Notes: generated from the sequence alone by a model not told the origin. Numbered from the stretch's first letter, positions 15,371 to 24,817 are shown. The stretch: 44,754 nt of DNA from Mesobacillus boroniphilus JCM 21738 (GCF_000517385.1 NZ_BAUW01000023.1:1-44754); one strand, 5' to 3'. Program-made: numbers and translations.

Positions 15371-15571
15371 CTACTCCTTGAAGTATTCTTTGAATTGTTC
15401 AGAATCGGTGACTTGGTCGTTTTTAAAATAAGGATTATCCTCTGTTGCATCACTCGGGTCCAGATTTGTCTTTATGACCAGCTGCGGTCCATTTGCAGGT
15501 TCTGCCATAACTCGGTCTGTCATTTCCTTGAAATCAGGAAGGTTTTTATTTCCGGTCTGTTTTTTCTCCAT
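15371..15571 (-). CDS. Small acidic hypothetical protein, first gene of the csgA operon
   Basis: 66 residues from the ATG at 15571 (GGAGGTG upstream): MEKKQTGNKNLPDFKEMTDR, then NGPQLVIKTNLDPSDATEDN and a charged end EQFKEYFKE. It is hydrophilic, with no membrane segment. Its position 3 bp before csgA suggests a sporulation role. Family not recognised. Confidence 0.6.
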   Translation of the reverse strand: MEKKQTGNKNLPDFKEMTDRVMAEPANGPQLVIKTNLDPSDATEDNPYFKNDQVTDSEQFKEYFKE

Positions 15572-15716
15572 TTTCAACACCTCCATTTTATAACTTGCTT
15601 TATTGAAGGGTTGTTTATGTACAGAAGCTAATTATTGGAAAAACTTCCATACGTGTTTTCTCTGATAACTTGGGGGGAAACATAAAATGTACTTAACTGG
15701 AATGGGGTGGCGAATT

Positions 15717-16850
15717 ATGAAAGCAGTTACTTATCAAGGTTCTAAAGATGTACAAGTGAAAAATGTAGAAGCACCAAAAATAGAACATGAACAAGATATG
15801 ATTGTGAAGATTACCTCAACAGCTATTTGCGGGTCGGATCTCCATCTTTATCAGGGCAACATGCCTCTCCGACCGGGCTACATCATTGGACATGAACCTA
15901 TGGGCATTGTTGAAGAGGTGGGTCCAGGCGTTAAGAATTTGAAAAAAGGGGACCGTGTAGTCATTCCTTTCAATGTTTCATGTGGTGAATGTTTTTACTG
16001 TCAGAATCAGATGGAAAGCCAATGTGATAACACCAATGAATACAAGGATACAGGGGCATATTTTGGTTACACCGAACAATATGGGAATCATCCCGGTGGA
16101 CAGGCAGAGTATTTAAAGGTGCCTTATGCTGATTTCACGTCATTTGTTGTACCTGAATCATGTGAGCTTGAGGATGAGTCGTTATTGTTCCTGTCGGATG
16201 TCATTCCAACAGCATGGTGGAGTGTAGAGCACGCTGGCGTAAAAAAGGGCGATACAGTCATTGTTCTTGGCAGCGGGCCGGTTGGATTGATGACGCAAAA
16301 ATTTGCCTGGATGAAAGGGGCAAAGCGAGTCATTGCTGTCGATCACCTCGACTACAGGCTTATGCATGCTAAAAAGACAAATAGTGTAGAGATTTTTGAT
16401 TTTACACAGGAAGATGATCCGGGAAAATTCCTGCAGGACTTGACGAACGGCGGTGCCGACGTGGTAATTGATTGTGTAGGGATGGATGGAAAGAAGTCTG
16501 TCGTTGAAAAAGTGGAGCAAAAACTGAAGCTGCAGGGAGGAACCCTTTCCGCTCTGGAAATTGCCCATACAGCTGTTCGTAAATTCGGAACCGTTCAAAT
16601 TACCGGGGTTTATGGATTAAGATACAATATGTTCCCGCTTGGCCGATTCTTCGAACGCAATATCACAATGAAAATGGGACAGGCTCCGGTTATTCACTAC
16701 ATGCCAAAACTATTCGATATGGTCACAAACGGTGAATTCGATCCAACTGACATCATCACCCATAAAATCCCGCTTGACGATGCAGCCAAAGGATATGAGA
16801 TGTTCAATGATCGAAAAGATGACTGTATCAAGGTAGTGTTAAAGCCTTAA
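15717..16850 (+). CDS. Zinc-dependent alcohol dehydrogenase (MDR family)
   Basis: 377 residues from the ATG at 15717 (MKAVTYQGSK). Catalytic zinc ligands are C38 (AICGSD) and H59-E60 (GHE). The structural-zinc Cys cluster is CGECFYCQ....C near 90-105. The Rossmann motif is VLGSGPVGL near 183. The sequence is of the formaldehyde-dehydrogenase-like MDR subgroup, with the longer insert (CDNTNEYKDTGAYFGYTEQY) typical of Bacillus AdhB-type proteins. An ATG at 15687 with GGGGGG upstream is an alternative start. Substrate not assignable. It has its own terminator at 16918-16957. Confidence 0.85.
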   Translation: MKAVTYQGSKDVQVKNVEAPKIEHEQDMIVKITSTAICGSDLHLYQGNMPLRPGYIIGHEPMGIVEEVGPGVKNLKKGDRVVIPFNVSCGECFYCQNQMESQCDNTNEYKDTGAYFGYTEQYGNHPGGQAEYLKVPYADFTSFVVPESCELEDESLLFLSDVIPTAWWSVEHAGVKKGDTVIVLGSGPVGLMTQKFAWMKGAKRVIAVDHLDYRLMHAKKTNSVEIFDFTQEDDPGKFLQDLTNGGADVVIDCVGMDGKKSVVEKVEQKLKLQGGTLSALEIAHTAVRKFGTVQITGVYGLRYNMFPLGRFFERNITMKMGQAPVIHYMPKLFDMVTNGEFDPTDIITHKIPLDDAAKGYEMFNDRKDDCIKVVLKP

Positions 16851-16917
16851 GATACTTGTATTGAATGTTCAAAATCAAAATGAATGGGTAACAGGCAATC
16901 CTTGGAGCCATCAAAAT

Positions 16918-16957
16918 GGTCCTGGCTAAAGCAATAGCTTTTCCAGGGCCTTTTTTA
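16918..16957 (+). terminator. Rho-independent terminator
   Basis: GGTCCTGG-ct-AAAGC aata GCTTT-t-CCAGGGCC followed by TTTTTT. Confidence 0.75.
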
Positions 16958-16996
16958 TTATAATGGTTTAAAACGCAACAGATAGGAGCACTAATT

Positions 16997-17596
16997 TTGG
17001 GGAAATCATTTGCTTATTTTTATGATACTGTAATGGGACCTCTTGAGAAAAGATGGATAGCGCATATCAGGAAAAAGATAGTTTCTGGACTAGAAGGGAA
17101 GGTTCTTGAAATTGGCGCAGGTACGGGAGCGAATTTCCCCTATTATTCAAAAGAAAAGGTGGAAAGGGTTGTTTCACTGGAGCCGAATCCCTATATGCTT
17201 GATCAGGCAAAACGCAGAGCGAAAGAATTCAAACTGCCAGTCGAGTTCCATCAGGGGATGGCAGAGACACTTCCTTTCAATGATGGTGAGTTTGATACAG
17301 TTGTCGCCACGCTTGTTCTTTGTTCCGTTAGTGATCCGCAAAAAGTATTCCAGGAAATGAGAAGAGTATGTAAACAAGGAGGGAAAATTGTCCTCTTTGA
17401 GCATGTCAGAACAGAATCAAAAACGCTTGCTACACTTCAGGATGTCCTGACTCCCGCGTGGAAACGGCTGTGTGATGGCTGCCACTTAAACAGGGATACA
17501 GGGCGCTATATGAAGGAATCCGGCATTAAAATGGTAAAAGAAAAGAAGTATTTTAAGGGTATTTTTGTTGAATACGAGGGAATTAATCCTAAATAA
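16997..17596 (+). CDS. Class I SAM-dependent methyltransferase
   Basis: 199 residues, TTG start with TAGGAG upstream. Motif I (VLEIGAGTGANF, about 36-47), an acidic end of beta-2 (VSLEPNPYML), motif II/post-II (ALPFNDGEFDTVVATLVLCS-like, about 91-110) and FEHV after IVLF show the methyltransferase-11/UbiE-like fold. The C-terminal GCHLNRDT resembles METTL7-like methyltransferases acting on small thiols or lipids. Substrate unknown. Confidence 0.8.
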   Translation: MGKSFAYFYDTVMGPLEKRWIAHIRKKIVSGLEGKVLEIGAGTGANFPYYSKEKVERVVSLEPNPYMLDQAKRRAKEFKLPVEFHQGMAETLPFNDGEFDTVVATLVLCSVSDPQKVFQEMRRVCKQGGKIVLFEHVRTESKTLATLQDVLTPAWKRLCDGCHLNRDTGRYMKESGIKMVKEKKYFKGIFVEYEGINPK

Positions 17597-17662
17597 GCTG
17601 AAACAGGCACACCCTTTTATCCTCTCCATAAACTAATCAAAAATAGTTTGGGGAGTTTTGAC

Positions 17663-18091
17663 ATGTATCCATATTATGATCATTACAGACAGAACCAAAA
17701 GCTTGTCAGTGACCTGATTAAGGCTATAAATGGCGAGTACAGTGCAACACAATGCTATGCAAGGCTTGCCGCCATGGCTCCAAATGCAGAACAGCGAGAC
17801 CAAATCAATGAAATACTTGACGATGAAGAAAAGCATTTGCGCCAGTTCACTCAGATTTATACAACACTGACAGGGAAGCGGCCGCAGCTGCAGATGACTG
17901 AAGAATGCGGTGATTCGTATCTTGAAGGACTCGAAGCATCCTTCAAGGATGAGCAAAAAACAACTGATTTTTATCATGAAATAGCTGATGAAGCTGCAGA
18001 CCCGGTCATAAAGGAAGTTTTCAGGCGTGCAGCTTATGATGAGCAGAACCATGCCGTGTGGTTCCTCTACTATATAGGAAAAGAAAAGTAG
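17663..18091 (+). CDS. Ferritin-like/rubrerythrin-type protein (YhjR-like)
   Basis: 142 residues from the ATG at 17663 (GGGGAG upstream). Two helical pairs carry the di-iron pattern: INGEYSATQCY and DDEEKHLRQF in the first half; KDEQKTTDFYHEIADEA and YDEQNHAVWF in the second. This is the ferritin-like fold without the rubredoxin domain, as in Bacillus YhjR. Likely role: intracellular iron or peroxide handling, possibly in sporulating cells. Confidence 0.75.
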   Translation: MYPYYDHYRQNQKLVSDLIKAINGEYSATQCYARLAAMAPNAEQRDQINEILDDEEKHLRQFTQIYTTLTGKRPQLQMTEECGDSYLEGLEASFKDEQKTTDFYHEIADEAADPVIKEVFRRAAYDEQNHAVWFLYYIGKEK

Positions 18092-18118
18092 GAGCTGGAG
18101 AAACCCAGCTCCTTTTTC
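18091..18118 (+). terminator. Rho-independent terminator
   Basis: GGAGCTGG AGAAAC CCAGCTCC followed by TTTTT. Confidence 0.85.
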
Positions 18119-18243
18119 CTATTCTTATAGTTTTCACTATTTCTACATATTTAATATAAAAATAGTTGTGTTATCTATACTAGAATGGGTATAGAGAAAT
18201 TGAATAGCAATTTGGGAATTATCTACATAAGGAGGAAATCATT

Positions 18244-19175
18244 ATGAAAAACAGTCTTGCTATTATTATTGGATTTTTAATCGTAGGATCATTATTTGTT
18301 GGCTGGAAAATAAGCCAGGACCTGGGGCCAGCTGAAACAGCTACTGCACCTCAGCCGCAAACTGAGAGTGCCAGCAAAGAAATCGGGTTCAACCCGCCAA
18401 GCATGGAGGATGTACCTGATGGTCCTCTCGGGGAAAGTATTAAATATGGCCATGAGCTAGTAATGGAAACGAATACAGTAGCAGATGAGTACGTTGGCAA
18501 TAATCTTTCATGTGCTAGCTGCCACGCAAATGGAGGCACAGTGATGGAAGAAGCGCCGATGGTCGGGCTTTCTGCTGTCTATCCAGAATACAGGCCGCGC
18601 GAAGGTGAGGTTTACACTCTGGAAGATCGTATCAATGGATGTATGATCCGAAGCATGAATGGAAAAATGTTCCCTACTGACAGTAAAGAAATGCGCGCGA
18701 TGATAGCTTACTTGCAATACATGTCAGAAGGTGTCCCTGCTGGAGCAGACCTTCCGTGGAGAGCGCCTAAAGAGCCAAAGCAATATCCTGTCCCTAGCGT
18801 TGAAGATGGTGAAAAGCTTTACGCACAATCTTGTGCAAGCTGCCATGCTGCTGATGGATCTGGTACTGGAACAAACACAGGACCTGCTGTATGGGGAGAA
18901 AATTCTTTCAACGACGGTGCAGGTATGTCAAGAATGACCAAAATGGCGGGATACGTTCAAAAGAACATGCCTAAAGGACAAGGTGGAACTTTATCTGACC
19001 AGCAAGCGATCGATTTGGCCGCATTTATCCTTTCTCATGATCGACCAGAATTCGAAGGGCATGAGGCGACTGGCCGAAAGGCGGGAGACCGGCAGACATC
19101 ATGGATAAGGAAAAACGCGAGCAAGTCAAAAACGGTACAATCGATTGGGAAGCAATTCTCTCGGTTAAAAATTAA
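18244..19175 (+). CDS. TsdA-like dihaem cytochrome c (thiosulfate dehydrogenase family), frameshifted near the C-terminus
   Basis: An N-terminal membrane anchor or signal (residues 1-28) is followed by two class-I cytochrome domains with CASCH at 90-94 and CASCH at 197-201. NGCMIRSMNGK places C133 where TsdA enzymes have their unusual axial Cys haem ligand, so thiosulfate/tetrathionate redox activity is plausible outside the membrane. As sequenced, the frame drifts after FEGHE and ends at 19251. The true end seems to be GDWPKGGRPADIMDKEKREQ...AILSVKN, stopping at 19175 before a terminator, if GG at 19065-19066 was GGG. AGGAGG lies before the ATG. Other dihaem c cytochromes are the alternative. 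Confidence 0.78.
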
Positions 19176-19184
19176 GACTAGCAG

Positions 19185-19225
19185 AAACCCAGCACCTGCA
19201 TTTGCAGGTGCTGGGTTTGCTTATA
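19185..19225. terminator. Strong hairpin between convergent tsdA-like and ykoC genes
   Basis: AACCCAGCACCTGC / GCAGGTGCTGGGTT around ATTT. A plus-strand T-rich tail is short; it probably works for both strands. Confidence 0.65.
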
Positions 19226-19999
19226 ATTCACCCTTATATAATGTCAGGTAACCAAGTTGGTGTGAGGTAAAAGCACTTACAAGGACTATGCAGATCAATA
19301 AACAAAACAGCAGCCAATCCTTTTTAGAAACCGGAATTACATTATAAAATTCTCGGTTTCTATCTCCTGTAAACCCTTTTGACTCCATTGCAACAGCCGT
19401 TCTTTCTGCTTTTCTGATTCCGCTTGCCAGCAAGGGAATTGCATACCTCTTTATTTGCTTAAGTTTATCCCGGAGAGTAATGGTTCTGCCTGCACCTCTT
19501 ATTTGATGGGCATTTCTAATAATCTCGAATTCATTTTTTATCAACGGGAGAAATTGATATCCCGCCATGATTGAATAGGCAATCTTCGGAGATAGCTGCA
19601 TTGCTGCATCAAGCTAAGCAAAAAGTTAATCGGATTTGTCGTCAGAGCAAATAATAATGAAAGTGAAGCGAAACTCAGCACTCTTAATCCAAGCGATATG
19701 CTTCTCTGTAATCCTTCTGCAGTGATGGTGATGAACCACCATTCCCAGACGATGCTGTCTCCAGGATCTACTCTCGGAAACAATAATGATGACCAGACAT
19801 AGACAATCGCCATAAAAAGAAAAGGAGAGAATAACAGGAGCCACTTCTTAAAACTGATTTTTCCAAAAACAAACGTAATTGCTATGGTCAAAACAAGACT
19901 TAGCAAAGGTGTGATCGGATCGAAAAATATCGATAGCAACAAGATGCTGACAATAATGCTTAGGGCTTTAATGCTCGGGTTCATCTCATTTAACAGCAT
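19221..19999 (-). CDS. ykoC: YkoC-like ECF transporter transmembrane subunit (EcfT), frameshifted as sequenced
   Basis: Two overlapping frames make one EcfT protein. The first (from 19999) has MNPSIKALSIIVSILLLSIF, then helices through NPINFLLSLMQQ. The second continues as LQLSPKIAYSIMAGYQFLPL with the coupling-helix region IRNAHQIRGAGR and AVAMESKGFTGDRNR, where ARG/RG motifs contact the ATPases. One base is missing near 19600. The start overlaps the end of ykoD by 14 bp. It couples the YkoE substrate-binding membrane protein to the YkoD ATPase in the cytoplasmic membrane. Confidence 0.82.
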
Positions 20000-21661
20000 A
20001 TTTTCCCTCCAGATGCATTTCCAATTCCTTGAGGAACGGCAGTCTTAAACTAGCTCTAGCCAAAATTACAGGCTGATTCCACAGCTTTTCTGGAGTCCCG
20101 TAAAAAATCACTTTTCCTTTTTCCATCACTAAAACATTATCTGCGTAACGGTCAATTAAATCCATATCGTGTGTAATTAGAATGATGCTTCCTGTCTCAG
20201 GTACGGCCTTGACAGTAAAATCGATTATTTCCTCTGAAGTGACAGCATCCTGTCCAAATGTTGGTTCATCCATAATTAGAACCTCCTGCCCATTCACCAG
20301 CATGACAGCCACACTCAGTCTTCTTTTTTGTCCCTGGCTCAATGAGAAGGGATGGCTGTTTACTTGATCGGCCATTCGAAGTTTTTTCAAAATATCTTGA
20401 TTCTTATATTTTTGTGCCATTTGCTCTTTCGCTTGAAGACTGTAATTTATCTCTTCCGTCACAGAATCAGTAATAAATTGATGCTCAGGATTTTGGAATA
20501 CATATCCGAGCCTGCGCCACTTTTGTTCCTCATGCCAGTCTCCTAAAGATTGGCCAAAAAATTTTATTTCGCCACGAGATGGAATTAACCCCGCCAAACA
20601 TTTTGAAAAAGTGGTCTTTCCGGATCCGTTTGAACCGGCAATTGCAATTATTTCGCCGCCATTAATCGATAAAGATATATCTTCGATTATGAAATGTTTG
20701 TCTTTCGAATAGCCGACATCCTTCACCTCGAAAACTACAGGAGAGGGATTCCGCTTATGCTTGCATACATCAGTTGTTAAGAACTCAATTGTATTCTCAA
20801 TATCTTTACTATTTTCAATTATTTCATCAATCGTCATAGGCAGGAAGGAGGACGATAGCAAACCAGCCTCCCGAAGTTTCAACCTGCGCCAATAGAGCGG
20901 GGTAACCAAATTCCTTCACTTGCCAGTTCTTTTGCATAATTATTAAAACAATCACTAGGCGGACCATTAAAGAACATTTCTCCCTCAGAATTCAAGATGA
21001 TGCAGCGCTCCACAATTTCGAGCCAATTGTCCAGGTTATGCTCGATAACGAGAATGCTGAAGGAATGGTTATTCTTTAATCTTTTTAATGTCTGGACTAA
21101 TTCAAAACTAGAGGCGGGATCTAGATTAGCAGTTGGTTCATCAAGTATCAATAACTCAGGTTCCATTGCGAGTGCACAGGCAATCGCAAGCTTTTGCTTT
21201 TGCCCGCCTGAAAGAGAGTGGATCAGTCTGTGTTTGAAGGGCAGCATGTCTACTAAATCAAGGACATAATCCATTCTTTCTTCCATTTCTGATCTGGGAA
21301 ACTGAATATTTTCTAATACGAAAGCTATTTCTTCCTCGACAGTCAGCATGCAAAACTGCGAATCAGGGTCCTGCATGACCAATCCGATTTTTCGATTTAC
21401 TTCTCCAGGCTCAAAGGAGGTTAAAGCAAATCCTTTATAATTAATAATGCCATTCATAATTCCATCAACAGAAGATGGATAAAGATTATTCAGACAGTAT
21501 GCGAGGGTGCTCTTTCCTGAACCGCTGGGCCCCAAAACAAGAATATTCTCATTTTCATTAATTACAAAATTGATGTTTTTTAAGACAGGATCCTGGTCAG
21601 GATCAAACCTGAAAGTTAAGTTTGACACTTCGAAAAATGGATGATTAGGCTGAGATTTCAT
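19986..21661 (-). CDS. ykoD: YkoD-like fused double ATPase of a thiamine-precursor ECF transporter, frameshifted in the linker
   Basis: The first ATPase half has Walker A GPSGSGKST, signature LSGGQKQKLAIA and Walker B LLILDEPTANLD. The second has GSNGSGKTT, LSQGQKRRLSVA and VLIMDEPTFGQD. In B. subtilis YkoD the two halves are one polypeptide. Here the first frame stops at 20879 and the second overlaps it in the -1 frame. Adding one T near 20881 yields SIGAGLKLREAGLLSSS through the linker. The start at 21661 overlaps ykoE; the in-frame extension to 21694 lacks a ribosome site. Alternatively this could be two truly split genes. Confidence 0.83.
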
Positions 21662-22244
21662 CGTTCTGCTTTGCCTTTCTGGCTTCCTTTCCAAGCGGGA
21701 AGCTATTCAACGCTCCAGTTTTAGCGAGGCTGTCACTTATGTATTTACCAAGCAGGCCGGCTAATATTGCTCCGCTTGCAAGCCTGACGAAAAACATTGC
21801 TGTTACATAGCCAGGTGTGAGTGCAGCCAATCCTCCTAAAAAGTAGCCCCACGCAAAGCTGGTGATTGAAGAACCCATTCCTGCTGCTACCAGCACCCAT
21901 GTTGAATAGTTCTTCCATTTAGTCGCTGCAAAAGCAGCTTCTGCACCTAATCCCTGAATAATGCCAGCAAGGATCAGACGTGGACCAACAGCATTGCCAA
22001 GCATGACCTCTATTGTTGCTGCAATGGTTTCTGATAACACCGCTGCTCCAGGTTTTCTGATGATGTATGCGGCTATGATTGAAACGATGAACCAGATGCC
22101 GAATATCAAGTCATAGCCAATAAGGCCGAACATGCCCACAAGTACATTGCCAAACTGTAAGAATAGAAGGTAGATCACTCCAAAAACGACTGCCAGGACA
22201 GATAAAACAACAACCTCTCGAAGTTTCCAGTTTGCGAGCATCAT
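21645..22244 (-). CDS. ykoE: YkoE-like substrate-specific membrane subunit (S component)
   Basis: 199 residues with six hydrophobic segments: WKLREVVVLSVLAVVFGVIY at the start, ETIAATIEVMLGNAVGPRLI near 75-95, then IIQGLGAEAAFAATKWKNYS. This matches the YkoE S component, which captures hydroxymethylpyrimidine/thiamine compounds. AAGGAGGG precedes the ATG, and the start overlaps the ykoF stop (ATGA). Confidence 0.85.
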   Translation of the reverse strand: MMLANWKLREVVVLSVLAVVFGVIYLLFLQFGNVLVGMFGLIGYDLIFGIWFIVSIIAAYIIRKPGAAVLSETIAATIEVMLGNAVGPRLILAGIIQGLGAEAAFAATKWKNYSTWVLVAAGMGSSITSFAWGYFLGGLAALTPGYVTAMFFVRLASGAILAGLLGKYISDSLAKTGALNSFPLGKEARKAKQNDEISA

Positions 22245-22843
22245 TGACCCTCCTTGCGAGAAGAGCTATTGGCTGACATGGTCACCGTCATGACAATATG
22301 TGAAGAATCACTGTTCCGGGCACCTTCAAACGCACTTTCCAATGCGGCAAAAACACTATTGGCATCGCCATCTAATCTTGAAGCATAATGAACTCCTCCG
22401 CTAAAGACACCTTGCTGGTCAACAGTCTTTATTTGATCCATAATTACATCCATATATCCCGGAATACCTAACGGATAGAGAGCGAACTGGGTTGCAACCT
22501 CCTGGTTGATTTTCTGTGAAAGTCCATTATTCATTAAAATTGAATCTTCCGCCATGAAAGCATCACCGGCACTGTCACCAGGACATCCATTAGAGAACTT
22601 AGCTTTAAGGACCACATGATCTCCACCCTTTGAAGCATTTAAGAAGATCGCTTTAACCACGTCAAAAACATGTTCTGAGCGACCTCGCACACAAGTGCTG
22701 ACATCATCCGACTTCAGCCATACCTTTGATGTGTCTACTTCCTTCAGTGAAGAGAGGATAATATCCACGAACCTGTCTGTCATTGGGTAAATTGAAAAAC
22801 TTGCCCCTGTAATCTCACTAGTACCGCAAAGAATCTCTTTCAT
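22241..22843 (-). CDS. ykoF: YkoF-like thiamine/HMP-binding protein
   Basis: 200 residues from the ATG at 22843 (AAAGGAG upstream). Two similar ACT-like halves: SFSIYPMTDRFVDIILSSLK...KSDDVSTCVRG and ATQFALYPLGIPGYMDVIMD...FSGGVHYASRLDG. B. subtilis YkoF binds thiamine in each half. It is the first gene of ykoFEDC and sits behind the TPP riboswitch. The frame extension to 22963 runs through the terminator and riboswitch and is not coding. Confidence 0.88.
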   Translation of the reverse strand: MKEILCGTSEITGASFSIYPMTDRFVDIILSSLKEVDTSKVWLKSDDVSTCVRGRSEHVFDVVKAIFLNASKGGDHVVLKAKFSNGCPGDSAGDAFMAEDSILMNNGLSQKINQEVATQFALYPLGIPGYMDVIMDQIKTVDQQGVFSGGVHYASRLDGDANSVFAALESAFEGARNSDSSHIVMTVTMSANSSSRKEGQ

Positions 22844-22873
22844 TACATTACAGCTCCTTTTGTTCATTGATTG

Positions 22874-22911
22874 GAAAACAAAAAACTGCATCCAGCGTGG
22901 TGGATGCAGTT
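22874..22911 (-). terminator. Riboswitch-controlled intrinsic terminator
   Basis: On the minus strand, AACTGCATCCA / TGGATGCAGTT is followed by TTTTGTTTT. The loop carries CCACGCTGG, a perfect 9-nt complement to CCAGCGTGG in the aptamer (plus 22968-22976), giving an antiterminator pairing. Confidence 0.85.
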
Positions 22912-22956
22912 GAATTCTATCGTTAGAATAAAAGAGTGATATAACGAAGAGCTTCA

Positions 22957-23043
22957 CCTGCACTTCCCCACGCTGGTATTATCCAGATCGGGTAATAAGG
23001 GTCAGAACAAAGTTCTTCTCAGCAAAAAAGCTCCCCTAGTGCA
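22957..23043 (-). promoter_or_regulatory. TPP riboswitch (THI-box) controlling ykoFEDC
   Basis: Minus-strand landmarks of the aptamer: P1 TGCACT..AGTGCA, CTGAGA (23017-23022), GACCC, then CCCGATCTGGATAATACCAG and GCGTGGGGAAG. These match the conserved THI-box core, with ACCCGAT in place of the commoner ACCTGAT. TPP binding is expected to release the downstream terminator and shut off the thiamine-precursor transporter. Confidence 0.93.
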
Positions 23044-23175
23044 AAAAAGTATGCAGTTGTTGTTTCCAAAATCATCTTAATGTAAATAGTCTGAATTGTA
23101 AATGCCTAAATTTAAAAATTTGAATCATTCGTTATCACTCCGGAAAATTTTTCGCTCACAGTAGCTTTCCAGGGT

Positions 23176-23373
23176 TCAGAGCTCCTCATTCAACAGCCAC
23201 TCCATTTCTTCCAACGCGGTTTTCGAGACAACAGGGTCACCCAATGACCAATTCACAGTATATACAAAGTAGTAATCTTTGATTTGCCGGAATATGGCGA
23301 TTGAGTTGGGAAAAACGTCAAATTGTGCTTTGATATTATATCTCTTTGTGTATGACCATTTTATAAGCTTCAT
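23176..23373 (-). CDS. Small hypothetical protein (65 aa)
   Basis: Reads MKLIKWSYTKRYNIKAQFDV, then AIFRQIKDYYFVYTVNWSLG and an acidic C-terminus (EEMEWLLNEEL). A GGAG sits 8 nt before the ATG. The alternating beta-like pattern suggests a small soluble domain. Family not recognised. No gene is supported in 23374-23685. Confidence 0.5.
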   Translation of the reverse strand: MKLIKWSYTKRYNIKAQFDVFPNSIAIFRQIKDYYFVYTVNWSLGDPVVSKTALEEMEWLLNEEL

Positions 23374-23532
23374 AGAAAATCTCCATATATTTTAATAAAC
23401 TCTTAAAGGTTGATAGGACCCAGCGCAAATGTTCTTTTCCTACTGCCAACTGCGAGTGTGGAACTAAACATCACAAAAAGATATCTTGATATAAATTACC
23501 CTGTGAGCTGGGGGGAAAAACAGATATCAATA

Positions 23533-23545
23533 CAACATAGTGTTG
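23533..23545. promoter_or_regulatory. Short palindrome upstream of the RHH-like gene
   Basis: CAACA-tag-TGTTG, about 140 bp before the start at 23686. It could be an operator for the downstream small DNA-binding-like protein. Speculative. Confidence 0.2.
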
Positions 23546-23685
23546 CAAGATGATGGAATATGTTAAAATAGAGGACGTTGCAGCAAGGTTAGCGACATAT
23601 ATCTACATAATATCAAACTGCTAGCAATATGATAGATTTTTTATATTTATATAGAAGTGGAAGTATTTGGAGGGAAATCGAATAA

Positions 23686-23874
23686 ATGAATGAAGCCCAG
23701 AGAATTCAATTGAACGTTAGAGTCTCCAAGGATACATCTGACAAGCTTGATGAAATTGTAGAATACTATCAGGAAAATACGAAAGTCGGAAGAATATACA
23801 AAGGCGATGTATTAACAGATATTATTGAAAAATCATATGAAATCATGCAAAAGCAGAAGAAGTTAAATAGATAA
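23686..23874 (+). CDS. Ribbon-helix-helix-like small protein
   Basis: 62 residues: RIQLNVRVSKDTSDKLDEIV (a beta strand then helix, as in RHH DNA-binding proteins), then YYQENTKVGRIYKGDVLTDI and IIEKSYEIMQKQKKLNR. GGAGGG lies upstream of the ATG. Likely a dimeric DNA-binding protein or RHH-type regulator. No toxin partner is adjacent. Confidence 0.6.
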   Translation: MNEAQRIQLNVRVSKDTSDKLDEIVEYYQENTKVGRIYKGDVLTDIIEKSYEIMQKQKKLNR

Positions 23875-24144
23875 AGCTGTTCTCTCACAAATTGTTGCTT
23901 TTCGTACATATACCAGGATCCATATTATTAAGACTTCGGGGGATTTTTCGAGGATACTTTTGAACAAGAATTATAATAATTAGTTGAGAAAACAACAAAC
24001 TTTCACAATATAGCAATAGATAAAAAGTACTATGCCAAATTGTCAATTCGAAAATGTGGCAAATTAGTGACAAAACAGTTGCAGTAATCAATAATTAATC
24101 GTATTATTTAAATAATCTGATAATACGATAAGGTGGTTATTGAT

Positions 24145-24387
24145 ATGATGCGTATGGCAATTGCAGGTGTAGCCGGCTTTGTCCTTGTGTTCATTGAGTC
24201 ATATATTGTAATGGTTTTTAAACAGTATGAGACGATTGAGTTTGGAGGAATGGCCCCGTTTGTGAGCGTCTGGTCGATGAACTTTTTCCTTGTTTTCTCG
24301 ATCCTTACCCATATTAAATTTTGGTATGAGGAACGAGAAGCGGAGCGGGAGGAAGATGCGGCCGAAAGAGACCGTTTCATCAGTTAA
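24145..24387 (+). CDS. Small membrane protein, two predicted helices
   Basis: 80 residues from the ATG at 24145 (AAGGTGG upstream). Helix 1 is IAGVAGFVLVFIESYIVMVF and helix 2 VWSMNFFLVFSILTHIKFWY; the tail is acidic/basic (EEREAEREEDAAERDRFIS). No family recognised. Confidence 0.55.
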   Translation: MMRMAIAGVAGFVLVFIESYIVMVFKQYETIEFGGMAPFVSVWSMNFFLVFSILTHIKFWYEEREAEREEDAAERDRFIS

Positions 24388-24450
24388 GGCGCTAATCGCA
24401 ATGTCCGTAAAGCAATGTAGGATACAAATAGTTAATGAAGTAATGGGGAG

Positions 24451-24475
24451 AAAGGCAAATTTGCCTTTCTCTTTT
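24451..24475. terminator. Bidirectional terminator-like palindrome
   Basis: AAAGGCAAATTTGCCTTT followed by CTCTTTTATT, between convergent small genes. Confidence 0.6.
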
Positions 24476-24476
24476 A

Positions 24477-24633
24477 TTATGCCTTGCTGTGATCTGTATC
24501 GATGTCGTCGCGTTCTGCCTCTTCAGCTGCTATTCTTAATTCCTGAAAAAATAATTGATCGTTGCACACCATGCTGTGCTGCTGTTCATTTTCCTCATTT
24601 TGATTTTTAGGATTATTTTGCTTTTGCTTCCAT
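24477..24633 (-). pseudogene. Small hydrophilic protein, start region frameshifted
   Basis: A strong AAGGAGGACG precedes ATG 24633, but that frame stops after six codons. The frame that looks real is KQKQNNPKNQNEENEQQHSM, then NDQLFFQELRIAAEEAERDD and TDHSKA, ending at 24477. Two missing bases just after ATGG (ATGGGAAAGC read as ATGGAAGC) would give MGKQKQNNPKNQ. Composition resembles small Bacillus proteins of unknown function. Confidence 0.45.
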
Positions 24634-24817
24634 TTTTTCGTCCTCCTTACACGCTGGTTTATATTTGTTTATTACCTTTTTCCCCTTATCGACAAAAATC
24701 ATGCTTCGGGTAACTTCGTTGTAAGTATTTACTAACGATTTTAAATCATGCAAAACAAATTCATTAACTGTTGCTTACTGTGGGAAACTATTCCTACTTT
24801 ACTGATGGAGGGAAGCT

